From positions 15,866,501-15,930,500 of the forward strand of contig CP141146.1 of assembly GCA_035235625.1 (NCBI GenBank): a DNA stretch of 64,000 nucleotides, in the 5' to 3' direction. Below, piece after piece: positions 12,601 to 25,529 of this stretch. The stretch comes from Saururus chinensis (lineage: Eukaryota > Streptophyta > Magnoliopsida > Piperales > Saururaceae). The notes under the pieces are model-generated. The model was not told where the DNA came from, did not search any database, and saw nothing but the letters and a program-made list of their open reading frames with translations. A program made the translations under genes and the position numbers. The stretch's first letter is position 1, and the number at the start of each line of letters is the position of its first letter.

Positions 12601-15600
12601 AAGGTTGTATAAGAAATTTTACACTGTTTTGTTAGATGCTGTGAAGATGGTTACACTTACCATGTCTATGTCAGTTTGCTCATCTGACATGTAAGTGGGC
12701 AATTTGCCTGGCCGAGAAACCTTTTGCAAATGGTTCCTACTTTACATGGTAGGCATGTGCCAGTTGGATGGAAGCTATCATTTGTAGAGATTTAAGTTTA
12801 AGTTATTTTCTTCAAATAATATCTTGAATATTAATCCAATTGAAGTGTTGGTCCTCCAATAGTTGGCTGCTGGCAAATTATCTTCTAGTATGTAGCCTCC
12901 CGAAATAAATGTTTTGTATATGTTTATTGGCTGATTCTTTCCTGTTCTTCCACATAGGCCGGTGCAAATACTAATATTGTTGCTGGTGGGGCAACTCCTT
13001 TGCATATAGCTGCTGATCATGGTAGTGTGGATATTATTAACTGCTTATTAAAAGCTGGAGCTGATTCTAATGCTACTGATGAAGTGAGATCAATCAGCTG
13101 TCATCTTTGAATGGGATCATATTGGTTTTGTTATTCCTTTGATTCCATGTGTCTTTTACTCACTGTTTGTGCTATATTTATTGCCCTAGGATGGTTTGAA
13201 ACCAGTCCAAGTAGCTGCCGCTAGATGTAATCGTGATGCGGTTCAGATTCTTTTGCCCTTGACATCTCATACTCAAGACACTTCTGAAAGGACTGTTGAT
13301 GGACTTATTAAGCATATGCAGTCAGAAGTCACTAAAGAGGTAGTACTTTTTTGCTTTTTTGTAAGTAAACACATGTAAGATAAAACTTGCTGTATAATTT
13401 TTGAATGTGTTATCTATTTTGAGCCTACTTATGAATGTTCTCACCAAAGAATCCCAACTATTCAAAAGGACAATCTGAACTCTTCCAGCCTTTGTATATC
13501 TTTATATGGTATAAATACATGTGGTATGTATTCCCTTTACGAAATTACGATGCATAGTTTCTCACACATTGTTTGAAACCAAATATCTCTTTTATGTTCC
13601 ATTTATCAATATTCGTAGAAAAAGAATGTGTTTACAATATTGGTAATTATATAAATTCAGACTAGCAAGAGTGCACACGCATAATGTGTGAAAATATAGA
13701 TTAGATAAGATAAAGTAAAATAAAATAAAAATCAAGTATGTATTGAACAAAAGTCTCCCTTGCATGCTATAGTTGCAATTCATTCTTTTAGCATTATAAT
13801 GACTATAGATAATACAGACAAACTCTGTATTGACCCAAATACACTTATAGTAGACAACTACGAGTCCAAATCTCATAAGCTAAATATTATGTCATAGGTG
13901 GAAAAGACAATAGTGTCAAAGAACTTTGTGTTGTAGTCTTGTAGATCACACTATTCATATGGAGGACTAATCACTTGATAGAGCTCTTCGGGAGTTTTCC
14001 ATGGGTGTAAAAAATACGCAAATCCGAACATGTATGACATCAGCAAAAATAACAGAAATTATTATCGAGAAGTGTGTTGTATAAGTTGGGCCCGTAAACA
14101 AACTCGAGAAAACATAGTCATGTCGGATCTCATTTGATAGAGCTTGTCGAGAGGTTTCTAATGATACCAAGAATGTGCTAATCCAAGTTCGGGAGTGCAA
14201 GATATAACATTATAAAGTTAAAATCAATATAACTTAAAAAATAAGGTCCATGTCATCTCAGCCCCTAGTATTATGTTGACATGTGGCAAGACATCTAAAA
14301 GAACCTTAGTAAATAATCCTCAAATCACATACAAATTCAAATTTCTTTCAAAGAACATAACGATGTAAAACATGGGTAAAATAAGAATTAAGGGTAAAAT
14401 AGTCTGAAAATGAAAATTTTATAGTCACCCATTTACTTTTTATAATAGTATGATATGATAGGTGTAAATATAAGAAAGATAATTTGGCATGCTTTAATTG
14501 GCTAATATTTGATGTATGGCTTTGGACTTCAGTCCATGGAGATATTTAATGTATGTTGAGCTGGTTGTCAATCCATGTTTGCTAATGAGTTTCATATTCT
14601 TCAATTGGTTAGATCCAATACATAAATCTTGAATTTTTTAATGATCCAATCAGTGACCATGGCCTGTGTTGGTGGATGATTCTAATTCTTGGTGGTTGGC
14701 TTCTGTGGGTCTGTGTTACTTGATTTAGACATGTAATATATGCATGAATTAGTCTTTTGTGAAAAATATATAACTAGTTCATTGTATGCAGTAGTTGGAA
14801 ATGGTGATATGATTTTTTTTCATGCAATGGATTACACCTGAAACAATGAAATAGTGTGTTACATTTTTTTGGTTGATTGGATTACTCCTGAAACAATGAA
14901 ACGTAATTGATGATGCAAGATAGAGTGGCAAGGTCTTGTTCTGTCTGCCGTTTCTAGTGCTATCCTCTAACAACTGTCATGAGCTTTATCCTAGATTTCT
15001 GTAAATAACTTCATGAGCAGGGGTCCAATTTCTTTGGACATCTTTAGATGCAAAGCTTGTGCCAAAATTATCAGTTTGCTTAAATCATTGAATCAGGACT
15101 CTTTTTTTTTTCTATGTTCAGGAAAAAATCATGGTCCGTTAAGGTGTTAAATTTTCTTGAATCCTGTAAAGTGTTGATTTTCTTATGATGCCATTTTCCA
15201 TCTTAATTTTTTTTGTTGTACAATTGTCCTTTAATTTTTGACATAGACGGAAGTGCAAGCCATTAAGGAAGCTGATTCATCAAAGGTTGAAAATATTCAA
15301 AAACATGTTATTGAGGTATGCAGTTACCCGTCATCAAATTTTAATATATGGTTTGCTCTAAAATTGTGCCCGAAATTTTATCATGAGTGCCAGACTGTTA
15401 AAGTCATCAGTATTTTTTATGAATGAAACTCTTCATAGTTCTATATAACTTTTCAAAATTTGAAGTGCATTGTTGATTAATTTCATAATGTTTGTCTCTT
15501 GGGTTATGCAGGTTACCGATGAGGCAAAAAGAAAAGCGCTGGAAGCGAAATCTAGAGGACAGGAGGCCTTTAAACAAAAAGATTACCTTCTGGCAATAGA

Positions 15601-18600
15601 TTCTTATACACAGGTTCGTTTTTCTTGAATACGAAAAGCAAAACCTATTTTATAGGTCAAACACACATCCTCTTTGTTATTAATGATTTTGACTTTAACC
15701 CAGCTAAGGTTAATGTAAGCATGTAAGGAGATTGTAATTGCTAGGTTACATTAGGCATAACATGGTAGTTGTTGTGACTATCATCAACCGCCCGAAGCTG
15801 AACAAATCTTTGTGGGTTCTGTGTTATGAATCAAAATTAGGGTTCCTTTTAGTTTCCTTAATTAGGATTTCTATTATGAGTAGGTTACTTAGCATCTAAT
15901 GCTTTATTAAAGGTAGGATGCTTTATTAAGAGAAGTGTCTTACAATTTATAGGCTTAAGAGCCTCTTATTGTAAGGAATTTAATCTAATTAGGGAAACTA
16001 ATTAAAATAAAGCATCCTACCTTTAATAAAGCATTAGTTACTAAGTAACCTACTCATAATAGAAATCCTAATTAAGGAAACCAAAAGGAACCCTAATTTT
16101 GATTCATAACATTCTGATTACAGAATTTTGGTTTTGAAACAAAGTTTTTGGTTACTATGAAGGGCCTGGCCTCCTAACACAAAAAAGGGTAGGAAAGAAA
16201 ACCAGTGTCTGATTATTTTTCCATTGACCAATGGCGTTAAATACACATTTAGGTTACTTGTTGGGAAACTCATCATTCCTCATCCTCAGTTGATATTAAG
16301 CATGCAAGTATACCAATCAACCACTTAACTAAATATTCTAAACTACAGTCATAAATTTTCTGTTTTAATCTGAGCCATATCTTCCCACCAGACTCCCTTG
16401 TTCTCAAGGTGTAAGCAATGATCTACAAACTTGCTGTCTAGGTCTCATGTTCGTCTCTAACTTGGCCCAATCACTCCAATTTGGTGACAAGTTGACCTTG
16501 ATGCCAATTCATGGCCATTTATCTTGGCTGGTAAGGTAAGTTTGGACTTGCGTTTGACATGGGCAGTAATGAGGGAGAAATAAGCACAGAATTAATAAAA
16601 CCATTATGAACTCATCTGATGTGACACACATGTGGATGATAGATGCACCTACAGAAAGATAACTTCACCATTGAAAATAAAGCTTAATATTGCGAGTGTG
16701 GATGTGCAGGTTGTACAATTATAATTATAGACTGTGGTTGTGCACCAACCAACCGAAGCATGTTGTTAGCAACCTTTGAACTTTAACTTGGGTTTGTGAT
16801 GAACAAAAGCTTCTATTCCTCGTTTTCCTTTTTTTTCCAAAAAATAATATAAATGTTGCAATTGATTTTTGTTATTTAAGCATATTTTCCAGAAAGCTAC
16901 ATAGATTTTATTGGGCATCCTCTGGTGATTGTAGTGTGCTTAAGTAATAACAGCATTAGTATTATGCTTCAGCTTCAAAAATCTCTCCCACTCAATTGTG
17001 CATAATTTGGAACAGAAGTTACATTTTGTATAACTTCTGTGCTTCTTCAGCAAAGAATTCTCTTTCCTTGTGACAATGATTATTTCTGACATGATTGTTA
17101 TGATCGAGGGAGCATGATCAAATTGCACAATCCATACAGTTTTTATAAATATATGAAGGGTAAATGTTTTAACTTAATACAAACTGCTACTGTGGGGTTC
17201 ATTTTTATGCCATGTTATGGTGGATTCTTAACCTGTGTTTTCACTTGGTAAAATGAGTCTCAATTATCAGTTTTCCAATTCAGTGTGATGATCAATACTG
17301 TAGATTCTAGATAATATGAATTTCTTTCTGTAAGAACATCTCATGATATTTGTATAAGGGAAGTCATTCATTGTTGTACTTTTGAAGTTGCTGAATCATT
17401 CTACAAGATAAGAATGTTATGTCTTTGGCATATTCCTCTAGTAATTCTTTTCAATGATTCTTCAGGCAATTGATTTTGATCCTAGTGATGGTACTCTGCT
17501 ATCAAATAGAAGCCTTTGCTGGATTCGGCTAGGCCAAGCTGATCAAGCTTTAGCTGATGCTATTTCTTGCAGAGCACTAAGACCAGATTGGGCAAAAGCT
17601 TGTTACAGAGAAGGGGCGGCTTTGCGTTTGTTGCAAGTAAGTCAATTACCTCTCTTCAATAGGTTGTCCAACCGTCTTGAATGAGACTTTACTGAATTTC
17701 TATTCTTTGCCCATTTATTAGAGATTTGATGAAGCAGCCAATGCCTTCTACGAGGGTGTGAAACTGGATCCTGAAAACAAAGAGCTTGTAGATGCTTTCA
17801 GGTTATTTTCATTGCTATCTATTGTTTCATATGCATTCTTGTTTTCTTTCTCTTTGTTCCCTTATGGAGGGTGGAGGGATTTTTGAAGTATTAGACTATT
17901 GACTCATTAAGGATGCAGGATGACTTTTATTTGGTTATAAGACACATGTGCAGCCTTGTGATTTTCCAATTTTGTTCATTTCTTCAGTAAAGGAAGCTAA
18001 TCTAAAATGGAAAAAATCAGGGCCGAAGAGGGGAGAGAGCAAAACAGAAAAAAGAAAAAAAACCAAGTGGGAAATTCATAAAGCATCAAATATATGTAGG
18101 CAAATGTATCAAGCTATTGCATCAGTAAAAATAGCAAGGACTTCACTGGGCACCTTTGTTTTTGAATTATTATATTTTTGACCTCTGCCAAAAGATACAA
18201 ATTTTATACTCTTATATGCTTAGAGGCATTTTAGTTACTTATAAAATTTTCTCAGTAGTTAGAAAGAGCATTGGGTTCAATTTTGACACAGACAGAATCA
18301 CAAGGTTGATTGGCTAATCAGAGCAAGGTACTCTACATGGTTTGACTATTTTTGCGAGACTCATTGGTTTGCTGCTTCCTACATGTTGTGGGCTTGTATT
18401 TTTTATAAGAACGGGATCATCATAAGTTCAATGGAAGTTAGGGTTGAAAAGTCATAGATGATTGAATTGTAGAATAGAGATTGGAAACGGGATGTGAAAA
18501 TTGTTGGGGGGGATGGTGGGCTGAGAACCAAATCGACTTTGATAGTTCCCTTTATTAATGGCGTTTGAGCCTAATTTCGGATCTCAAATCAAGGCTAATG

Positions 18601-19792
18601 TGGAAAGTGTTAAACTATCTTTGTATATAAAACCGAGAAGCATCATGTGGTGGGTTAAGAAATAACAAAGTTTACATGAATTTGTCAATTTAATCAATCT
18701 GATGGAGGCTGAAAAACCAGTCGAAGTGCTTGTTCTTGTGTGAAAATCTGCAAAATTTTGTGACTTAATCTGCATGGAATAATTACATTCCTGAGTTCAC
18801 TTTGATTCATTTGAATCTGTGACCACTGGTTAAAATCATTGCAAAAATGAAATGGTTGATTCTAAATGTCTGGAGTGGCAAGCATAAATTGTAATTGCTG
18901 TTTGTCACTATCTTTTCCCAATAGCAAATTTAAGCCAAACTACGTAGATATAAGTATGTTGCAAGAAATTTATTACAGTATTCATGAAGGAAGCAGTGAT
19001 TGGTTTATGAAAAAATTGCAAATAGGTATCATGATGTGTGACCTGAGGCTGTCTCACTTTGATGACTGACCTAATTGAGCAGACTGCATGCAGAATATTA
19101 TCTATTGGAAGGCTTTTTTCCTTGATGTTGAATAGTAATATGTTTTTTGTACTCCCACTATTAATCCTTCTCTTCTAAATGTTTCAGTTTCTGTTCTTCC
19201 AAAGTGCTTATTTATGTTTTGTTGAATGTGATATTTATTTTGCTTCACTATAATTTTCTAAGTTAGGTAATTGTCGCTCACTGGCCACTGACATTTTATG
19301 TATTTGGTGTGGATTCTTGGAATGTTTTGAAGTTAATTGGTTTCTGGACCAGAAAAAATTGGACTTTTTTGTATCTTAGGTCTCTGGGTGGCTGTTTGCA
19401 CTGATACGATTTTAGTTGTGATTTTACACAATCTGACCCACCCATATTTTTCATTAAGTACATGATATTTCTCCCCATATATGTCAACTATATTTTTAAA
19501 GCATAGTCAACAAGCTAACTCAGCTTTCCATACTCTGCACGTTTCATTGTCATTGTCTAAACTTTAGTAATGACCATCTGGGCAATTTTATAGACTCTCT
19601 ATGTCGAGTTTGTACATTGAAGTTTTTGGATAAAAAATATAGAATATATGAGGTTCCCTGGGACAAACATCAGTACTAGTTCTGGGCGAAAGAAACAATA
19701 GTTCAAAGTTGTAAGTCGCTAAGCAATTGCTGTTCTTCTACAGGGAAGCTGTTGAAGCTGGAAGGAAGTACCATGGCGTAGACAAACAATAG
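9624..19792 (+). CDS. TPR10: Ankyrin-repeat and TPR co-chaperone-like protein, 13 exons, 459 aa
   Basis: I joined exons 9624-9654, 9794-9856, 9962-10141, 10648-10779, 11639-11778, 11948-12034, 12958-13083, 13190-13339, 15247-15315, 15512-15613, 17466-17636, 17722-17801 and 19744-19792. All introns are GT..AG and the sum, 1380 nt, stays in frame from ATG to TAG. Residues about 55-285 are six to seven ankyrin repeats (GALHFAAREG, TPLIHAARQG, TPLIWAAGHG, TPLHIAADHG). Residues about 330-445 form a three-unit TPR domain (GQEAFKQKDYLLAIDSYTQA, NRSLCWIRLGQ, FDEAANAFYEGV). The order and most of the sequence agree with the Arabidopsis TPR10 family, whose TPR domain is of the carboxylate-clamp type that binds Hsp90/Hsp70 tails; that role is known for the family and inferred here. 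No signal peptide is seen. No lesion was found, so I consider the gene functional. Introns hold transposon debris. Confidence 0.93.
12048..12130. mobile_element. Possible Stowaway-type MITE remnant in intron 6
   Basis: The text TACTACCTCCGACCTACATTA is followed by two copies of TTAATAGCTCCATTT, at about 12071-12085 and 12107-12121. It resembles the CTCCCTCCGTCCCATAATA ends of plant Stowaway elements. Only one end is visible, so this is at most a fragment within the intron of the ankyrin-TPR gene. Confidence 0.35.
15822..16111. mobile_element. 290-bp palindromic TG..CA element with 5-bp target duplication (intron 10)
   Basis: The ends are TGTTATGAATC and GATTCATAACA, exact reverse complements. 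They are flanked by TTCTG on both sides (15817-15821 and 16112-16116). The two arms of about 107 bp pair with only a few mismatches; a second, smaller inverted repeat sits in the middle (ATAGGCTTAAGAGCCT region). A TG..CA border with a 5-bp duplication is what an LTR retroelement leaves, while the foldback layout is typical of a MITE. It could be an LTR fragment that became an inverted repeat. It sits inside the intron between exons 10 and 11 of the ankyrin-TPR gene. Confidence 0.72.
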
Positions 19793-22700
19793 TTTGCAAC
19801 AAAGCAATCCCCAATTTTATATACAAATTCAATTTTGCCTTGTTGAGTGCCACAAAGATGAAGTTAACCAAGTTTTGATAGGTAAGGGGAGCCAAATCTT
19901 TGACTCTTTTTATTGTTAGTTGGTCTATTGACCGCTATGTATCATTATCTGTTGACACATTAAATCATAGATTGTAAAGAGACAGTTCTTTGTGTTGTGG
20001 AAATTGGTTCAGATTGTTTGTGCAAACAGCTTCTTGTGAAAATTGTGTCATCAAATGCGGAATTTTCCTAATAATAAACCTACATGGGCGGCACTGCTTC
20101 AACTGGTTTCACCGAGTTGTTTCTTTCATGTAAAGTTTACTTATAGTTGATGTAATCAATGTCTTTCATTTCATGTAAAATTGGTATAATATCGTGAAAC
20201 TAGTTCCTTTAGCGTCAGTCGAACCGTCATGAACTTAATTTTGGTCTTTGAATATGCGAAGAAATGTAGAATGGCATCATGTGGTATGGCACCATGGTAG
20301 AGTTATCGTAATTCCTCCACCCCTTGGCTGGCCCTTAACATTGGACTTCTATCCAATGATAGTTTAGTAAAGAGAGATTTTCATTTGGCAAATAGGTGAT
20401 CCCTTTGTGGCCATAGGGAGGAAATTTGAATGTTGACCAAGGTGGTGTGGAAGGAAATTTTACTTGAATGAAATATCATGAGAATTATTCTTAGACTTCA
20501 TGGGTGAGCTACAGTGGGGTTCTTTGTTTTGTTGAGAGACCCATTGGTATGCGACAGGCACGTGTGCCAGAGTCTTGCAGGGCATGGGAGGGCATTATAA
20601 GCAAAATGTGTAGACAAAAGAATTAAGGATAAAAAATATAGGTAAATTAGACAAAAATTGTAAATTCTATCAGCACTCAACTTACTAATATAGTAGTATA
20701 ATAAGTAATGCTATTTACATAATATAAAAATAGATATCTTATATCTCAATCCTATCTGCCCTCTACTACTGATGATGATGATTATGATGATAATAATAAA
20801 AATAAATAATAACATATTCGGACATTTAACTAAACTAAGGGTTAATTACTAATTGGGGTTAGGGGCTCTAAGGCCTACTACGGGTGAAATAGAGCCTCCC
20901 AAGCTAAGCTCACCTCCTTGTAGTTGCCACTGGTCTCTCTTTCGGCCAGTAGCCACCCTTCCAGTTTCGATGACCTCCTCGCCTTCCCCTCTCCATCCTT
21001 CGTCTTTCGCCTTCTCATCCCCTCATCCTTTTATATGGATTCCTTTGTGCCTTCTACACTGCCTCTCCCTTATCCTGGAGAGCCCTATTTCACCAAAACT
21101 CTATGAGAGAAGCCACTACTCTCCCCGACTTCCTCGACAAACGCAACCAGCATTCAGTTCTTATCCCATCTAAGAGTTTGTTATCAAATGAGAACAGTAG
21201 AAACTACTCTCATTGGCTATTTATTTGGAAGAGACCATTCTTCAACGGCATCAAAACCACTATGGGACATATGTGGAAGCCATGTGTGAACATGGAAATC
21301 ATCTTTCGGATGGATTCTTCTTATTCAAGTTTTTGAATAAAGATGATTGCAACAACACTCATAGGTTCAATTTGGGCAATCCCTGCCAGGCCGCTTGTCC
21401 TAAAATCATTGGGATCGATATGGGGTCTGTGTGAGTTTCTTCATACTATCCCAATTTGGATCTAGTTGCCAGATTTACCAATCCAAAAGTGGGGTAGGAA
21501 TTTATTGGGACAAATCGTCAATACAATCAGTAAGCCCCTATATGCTGATCACTGACCTATGACATGAAGCATCTTGCTTTTCCTCACATATGCGTTGAAG
21601 TGGAATGAGATAGACGCTAGAGGACTTTGTGGATGTGAATAGAACCAATGGAATTAGCTTCCTTACTAGGTCCTCTATGAATGCAATCTATCAATTTGTC
21701 GAAAGTGCAAGCGGTTTGATCATAGTACAGATGCTTGCACTTCGACTCAAGAGTAGGTTCCAACAAGGAATATATTTGAAAGCACAAATCATGTTATAAC
21801 TACACCTTTGAATCAATAGGTTGATCTCCTGAGCCCAAACCCAATCGCAAAGGACTAATGTAAGGGTTACATCTCTCATATCAACAATCATTCCTAATGA
21901 AGCTTCCTCTCCACTTGCAGCAACGGTTATGAACCCGGTTGAAAATTGTTACATCTCAAAGTCACCCTAGCGATCTCTTGTGACACACTTATGATATTTT
22001 GGTGCATTTAATTAATTATTAATTTTCTTATTATTTTTGTGTGAGTCCCGTTGGCATCACCTTCATCTTGTCGATGACCTCCTTTGGAATTTATACTACT
22101 AATGGCTAATAAAACTCAGGAAAATAACAACAATAATAAATATAAAATTTAAAAATCTTAATTTTTTGTAGTAAAAAGTTGTTGTTAGTAAACATCACCA
22201 CATCGATGCCCTCGTTGGTGAATCTTGTGCCATTGTTGGTAAGGTTCGATACATCGGTGACTTTGCCAATAGAATGCCAATTTCATTGTGAGAGAACAGT
22301 CGATGCATCAGTATTATGGGTGTATCTTACCGACAAGTTTGAAACTGCACAATGAAGCATTTTCATGCAGTTTTTTATATGGTTATGCACTATAATTCAA
22401 TTATTTCTCCCTCGTATAAATACCTTTGACATCTATTGAGTCAAATCTTTCGGAATATCTTATTTTGAGTTGAAAACGAAGGATTAGTGCACGTCAAAGT
22501 CCAAACAAAGGGGGGAAAAGATAAAATTTGTGGAGACCTTTGTATTTGGAGGAGGAAAAATTTCAGATTGCTAACTCACTACCATGATTTGGCTTTGAAG
22601 TGAATGCATGACATGAGATGATTCTTACTTGGCATGAAAACATGTATAGATTGATTTCTAAGATTTTTGTCATGAATATGCATGCGATCATGTTTTCCCC

Positions 22701-24690
22701 ATCTTTACTGATCTTTTGATAGTAGAAATTATCATTAGTCATTGTGAAAAGCTTGTGTGTGAAAAAGTTTCTATTATGGTATAATTTAGAGTGATTTTAG
22801 GAATCAGAACTAATCTCTATTTTATCTTCCCAATCACTGGCACAATCATCAATGCATTGGCGAAAGGACAAGGATTATAATACTTACATTGACAAGCATT
22901 GGTGCATTATTGTACAACTAGTCAGTCATTAACGGTGAGATCGACACATTGGTGTGGCATTAACGAGGTTGGATGTTCCAGTCAATCTACTGTCTACGAG
23001 GGTTCGACGTGTTGATAGGTTGCCAATGGGCATAAATAACCAGGTGATAAGTGTTATATATATAACATACTTTTTTATCTTATTTACAATTATATTATTA
23101 GGTAAATTTAGGATTAATTATGGTTTATTTATATTAAGGTATATATTAATATTTCACTTTAATTATTAATTAGTTCGGGAGCTATGAATTAAGTATGGAT
23201 TTTATTTATGTAATTTTTTTATTTTATAGGTAAGGTGCGCTTATTAAGGCCCAATGGATGATGTTAGGTATATTTCAAAACATTCTTGGCATATTATGAG
23301 TTATTTGAACAACTTTTTGAAGTTACAAATTTGTTAGAAATTAATATGGATGTGAACGAAAGAGCATAATCAATAGAGTAGAAAATTGGACAGAAATATG
23401 GATTGTTCAGTTTTTAGCTTCCTAAACAGAATCTAGACACAAAATTGAATAGAACTGCTCAAAGTGCAGAAATAATATAGCCATTTGAATGAGCACGAAG
23501 AGCATTCGAATGAGATAAAGGCATATGAGGCTCAAAATTGATGAATTCCATATTTTTCATTAAGTACATGATATTTCTCCCCATATATGTCAACTATATA
23601 AAGGCATATGAGGCTCAAAATTGATGAATTCCAGTATATTTTCTGAAAATAAAAAGAAATAAGAAGATGAATGAGAAATCAAAACTTTCATTAGACATTC
23701 AAAAGACTTATTCTACCATACAAGGCTAAAAGTTTCTTTTACTTAGGGGTTGATGAAGCTATAGATAAGTTTCAATTTCTTTTTTCTTTTTAATTTAGAT
23801 CTTAGTTGTGATTAATGACACATATATATCAAGGATTCTTTTGAATGAAAATGGTCAAGGCTTTTATTTATAGTTAGGGCTAGTAAATGGGTATAGAATG
23901 GGCCCAATAAAGAAATAAGTGACTTTCACAAAGCCCAAGCTTATTTAAAATGTTAAGTGAGGGTAGGCGGCCTAGAAGTTAGCACGTCACCCAAGATGGA
24001 TGTGGGTCCTACGGTGGGGTCCACTTCCTTAATAAAATTTTTTTAGGAACAACAACAATCAGTGTGGCTCTTAGTAGATTATGCTAGGCAGTAATGTTTT
24101 CCGACTAAAAGAAATCAAACTAAACCAAGAAAATTCATAACTAAAAAAAACCATTACACAAAAATCAAACCCTTACTATTTTTTACCATGGATGAAAATG
24201 AACAGGTGGTGGATGTTCTACAAAAGTCATGTTTCATAACATGGTTGATGTTTCTAGGACAAAAGACAACAGGCGGATGTTGCTTGGTGTCCTACACCAC
24301 CTATCCATGGTCCTAGCCCACATGATAATTTCTCTTGCTCTGTGATCTCATTGTGGGTACTCATGCATTATCACAAAATTCTTTGAATTTGATAGAATTT
24401 TTAAAAAACTTTGAATTGCAGCTCAAATAAATAATATGAAAAATATTATTCCAATTCTCCAAATTTATGATATGTGAATATCACAACTTTTATTTAAATA
24501 TTTGGCAGTTTTCCACCAATGTTAATAAAAGTAAGAAACCACAAGAGTTTGTAAGATAGTTCTATGAGGTCAACTCTCATAGTTGTTTTCTCTAACATGA
24601 CTAATAACCTTTGAGCAATTAGTAAAAAATTTGACTTTTGAACCAAGTATAATTTTTCATTGTGTCACGAATCTTACCCAAGTCCAATTG
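19793..24690. other. Downstream flank and gene-poor repeat DNA
   Basis: Just after the ankyrin-TPR stop lies its 3' untranslated region; the end is not clear. At 20850-21430 several overlapping short frames occur, none with a domain I recognise and none continuous. From 22000 to 24690 the sequence is AT-rich with no gene. The only clear structure is the templated duplication at 23515-23633, listed separately. Confidence 0.4.
23515..23633. repeat. 36-bp direct duplication separated by a 47-bp templated insert
   Basis: A 36-bp word beginning ATAAAGGCATATGAGG occurs at 23515-23550 and 23598-23633. The 47 bases between are a copy of an intron of the ankyrin-TPR gene: 23548-23599 is identical over 52 bp to 19442-19493, same strand. 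Such filler plus flanking duplication is what synthesis-dependent repair of a staggered break produces. Confidence 0.88.
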
Positions 24691-24699
24691 AATTGATCC

Positions 24700-24857
24700 C
24701 GTACCTTTATCTAACATGCACAAGGTATATGTAATCTTCAAATTCTATTTTTCTATATACCATAGGCCTTCCAGCACCTTTATTAGATAAGGAAAATAAT
24801 AAAAAATATCATCTTCTTAACTAAATCCATCTCATAAGGGGTATATGAGAAATATAG
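24700..24857. repeat. Direct repeat, left copy (partner at 26980-27124)
   Basis: The left copy contains AACATGCACAAGGTATATGT, then ATAGGCCTTCCAGCACC, TTAACTAAATCCATCTCATA and GGGGTATAT. The right copy at 26980-27124 has the same words in the same order with roughly one base in five changed. The pair brackets the tRNA gene and the ERCC1 fragment, so the interval may be an old insertion or duplication unit. Confidence 0.6.
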
Positions 24858-24897
24858 AGATAGTAATTAGAGAAAAGTATAATGGATAAACTCAAAA

Positions 24898-24969
24898 GGG
24901 CATTTGGTCTAGTGGTATGATTCTCGCTTAGGGTGCAAGAGGTCCCGAGTTCAATTCTTGGAATGCCCC
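24898..24969 (+). tRNA. tRNA-Pro (anticodon AGG)
   Basis: The 72-nt cloverleaf is complete. The acceptor stem GGGCATT (24898-24904) pairs with AATGCCC (24962-24968), with C24969 as discriminator. The D-arm is GGTCTAGTGGTATGATT. The anticodon loop is TTAGGGT with anticodon AGG at 24930-24932. The T-arm is CCGAG-TTCAATT-CTTGG. The anticodon stem has one mismatch (CTCGC against GCAAG, a C-A pair), so the gene may be slightly decayed. There is no intron. A polymerase III gene is expected; the A box (about TGGTCTAGTGG) and the B box (GAGTTCAATTC, one base from the usual GGTTCGANTCC) are both present. Confidence 0.92.
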
Positions 24970-25057
24970 CCATCTCCTTCCATTTTGCAGCCTTCTCCCT
25001 CTTCTTCTAGTCGTTGTTGTCTTCTAGTCGTTTTGGATTGAAGATCGAGAGAGAAGA

Positions 25058-25526
25058 ATGGGAGACGAGGAAGGGCAAGGAGGGGCGCAAGCCTACCATT
25101 CGGAGGACAAGCAAAGGAAGATTGTCATCAGAATCCCTTCCTACCAGGAAGTCTTCAACGCCTCCCTCCCCACCCCACCCCACCTCCTTCCTTCTTCTAT
25201 CCCTCCTCTTCCTCTTCTTCTTCTGCCGCCTCCTTCTCTGAAGCCTTCTCCTTCATCAAATCCTCCAAGTTCTACACTCCTCCCCCCACCACCGAAAATG
25301 CCCCCAGGTGAGGAGACATTTGATCATTCTTCTCCTTTGGTGCATCCTCCATGTGGGTTCCTTTGTTTTTTTGGTGGAAATTGTTCGCAATGGTTAATGG
25401 GAATGTTTCGTGCTTAAGCACGTCGAGCTTCTTGCTTATGCTTCTTCTTCTGCTGCATCTTCTTCGTCCAAGGCACCGTACCCAAACGCTCAAAGTCGAA
25501 ATGTGATTCTTGTCAGCCATAGGCAG
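25058..25526 (+). pseudogene. ERCC1: 5' fragment of DNA excision repair protein ERCC1 (RAD10)
   Basis: ERCC1 pairs with XPF to cut 5' of bulky DNA damage. Only the poorly structured N-terminal region is present. Exon 1 (25058-25307, ending AG|GTGAGG) encodes the plant-typical start with KIVIRIPSYQEV and, in a different frame, SEAFSFIKSSKFYTPPP; the frame changes within the C-rich tract at about 25150-25180, so there is at least one indel. The second exon (about 25424-25526) ends with SRNVILVSHRQ, the ERCC1 motif that precedes its central domain. The XPA-binding domain, the HhH2 domain and all later exons are missing. It lies 88 bp after the tRNA gene and between two direct repeats. I call it a truncated, probably dead copy. 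Confidence 0.77.
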
Positions 25527-25529
25527 ATG

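Noticed and set aside
20853..21434. Cluster of short overlapping frames that might be a broken gene
   Set aside because: I could not join them into one product or match any family; the frames change every 60-100 codons without splice sites.
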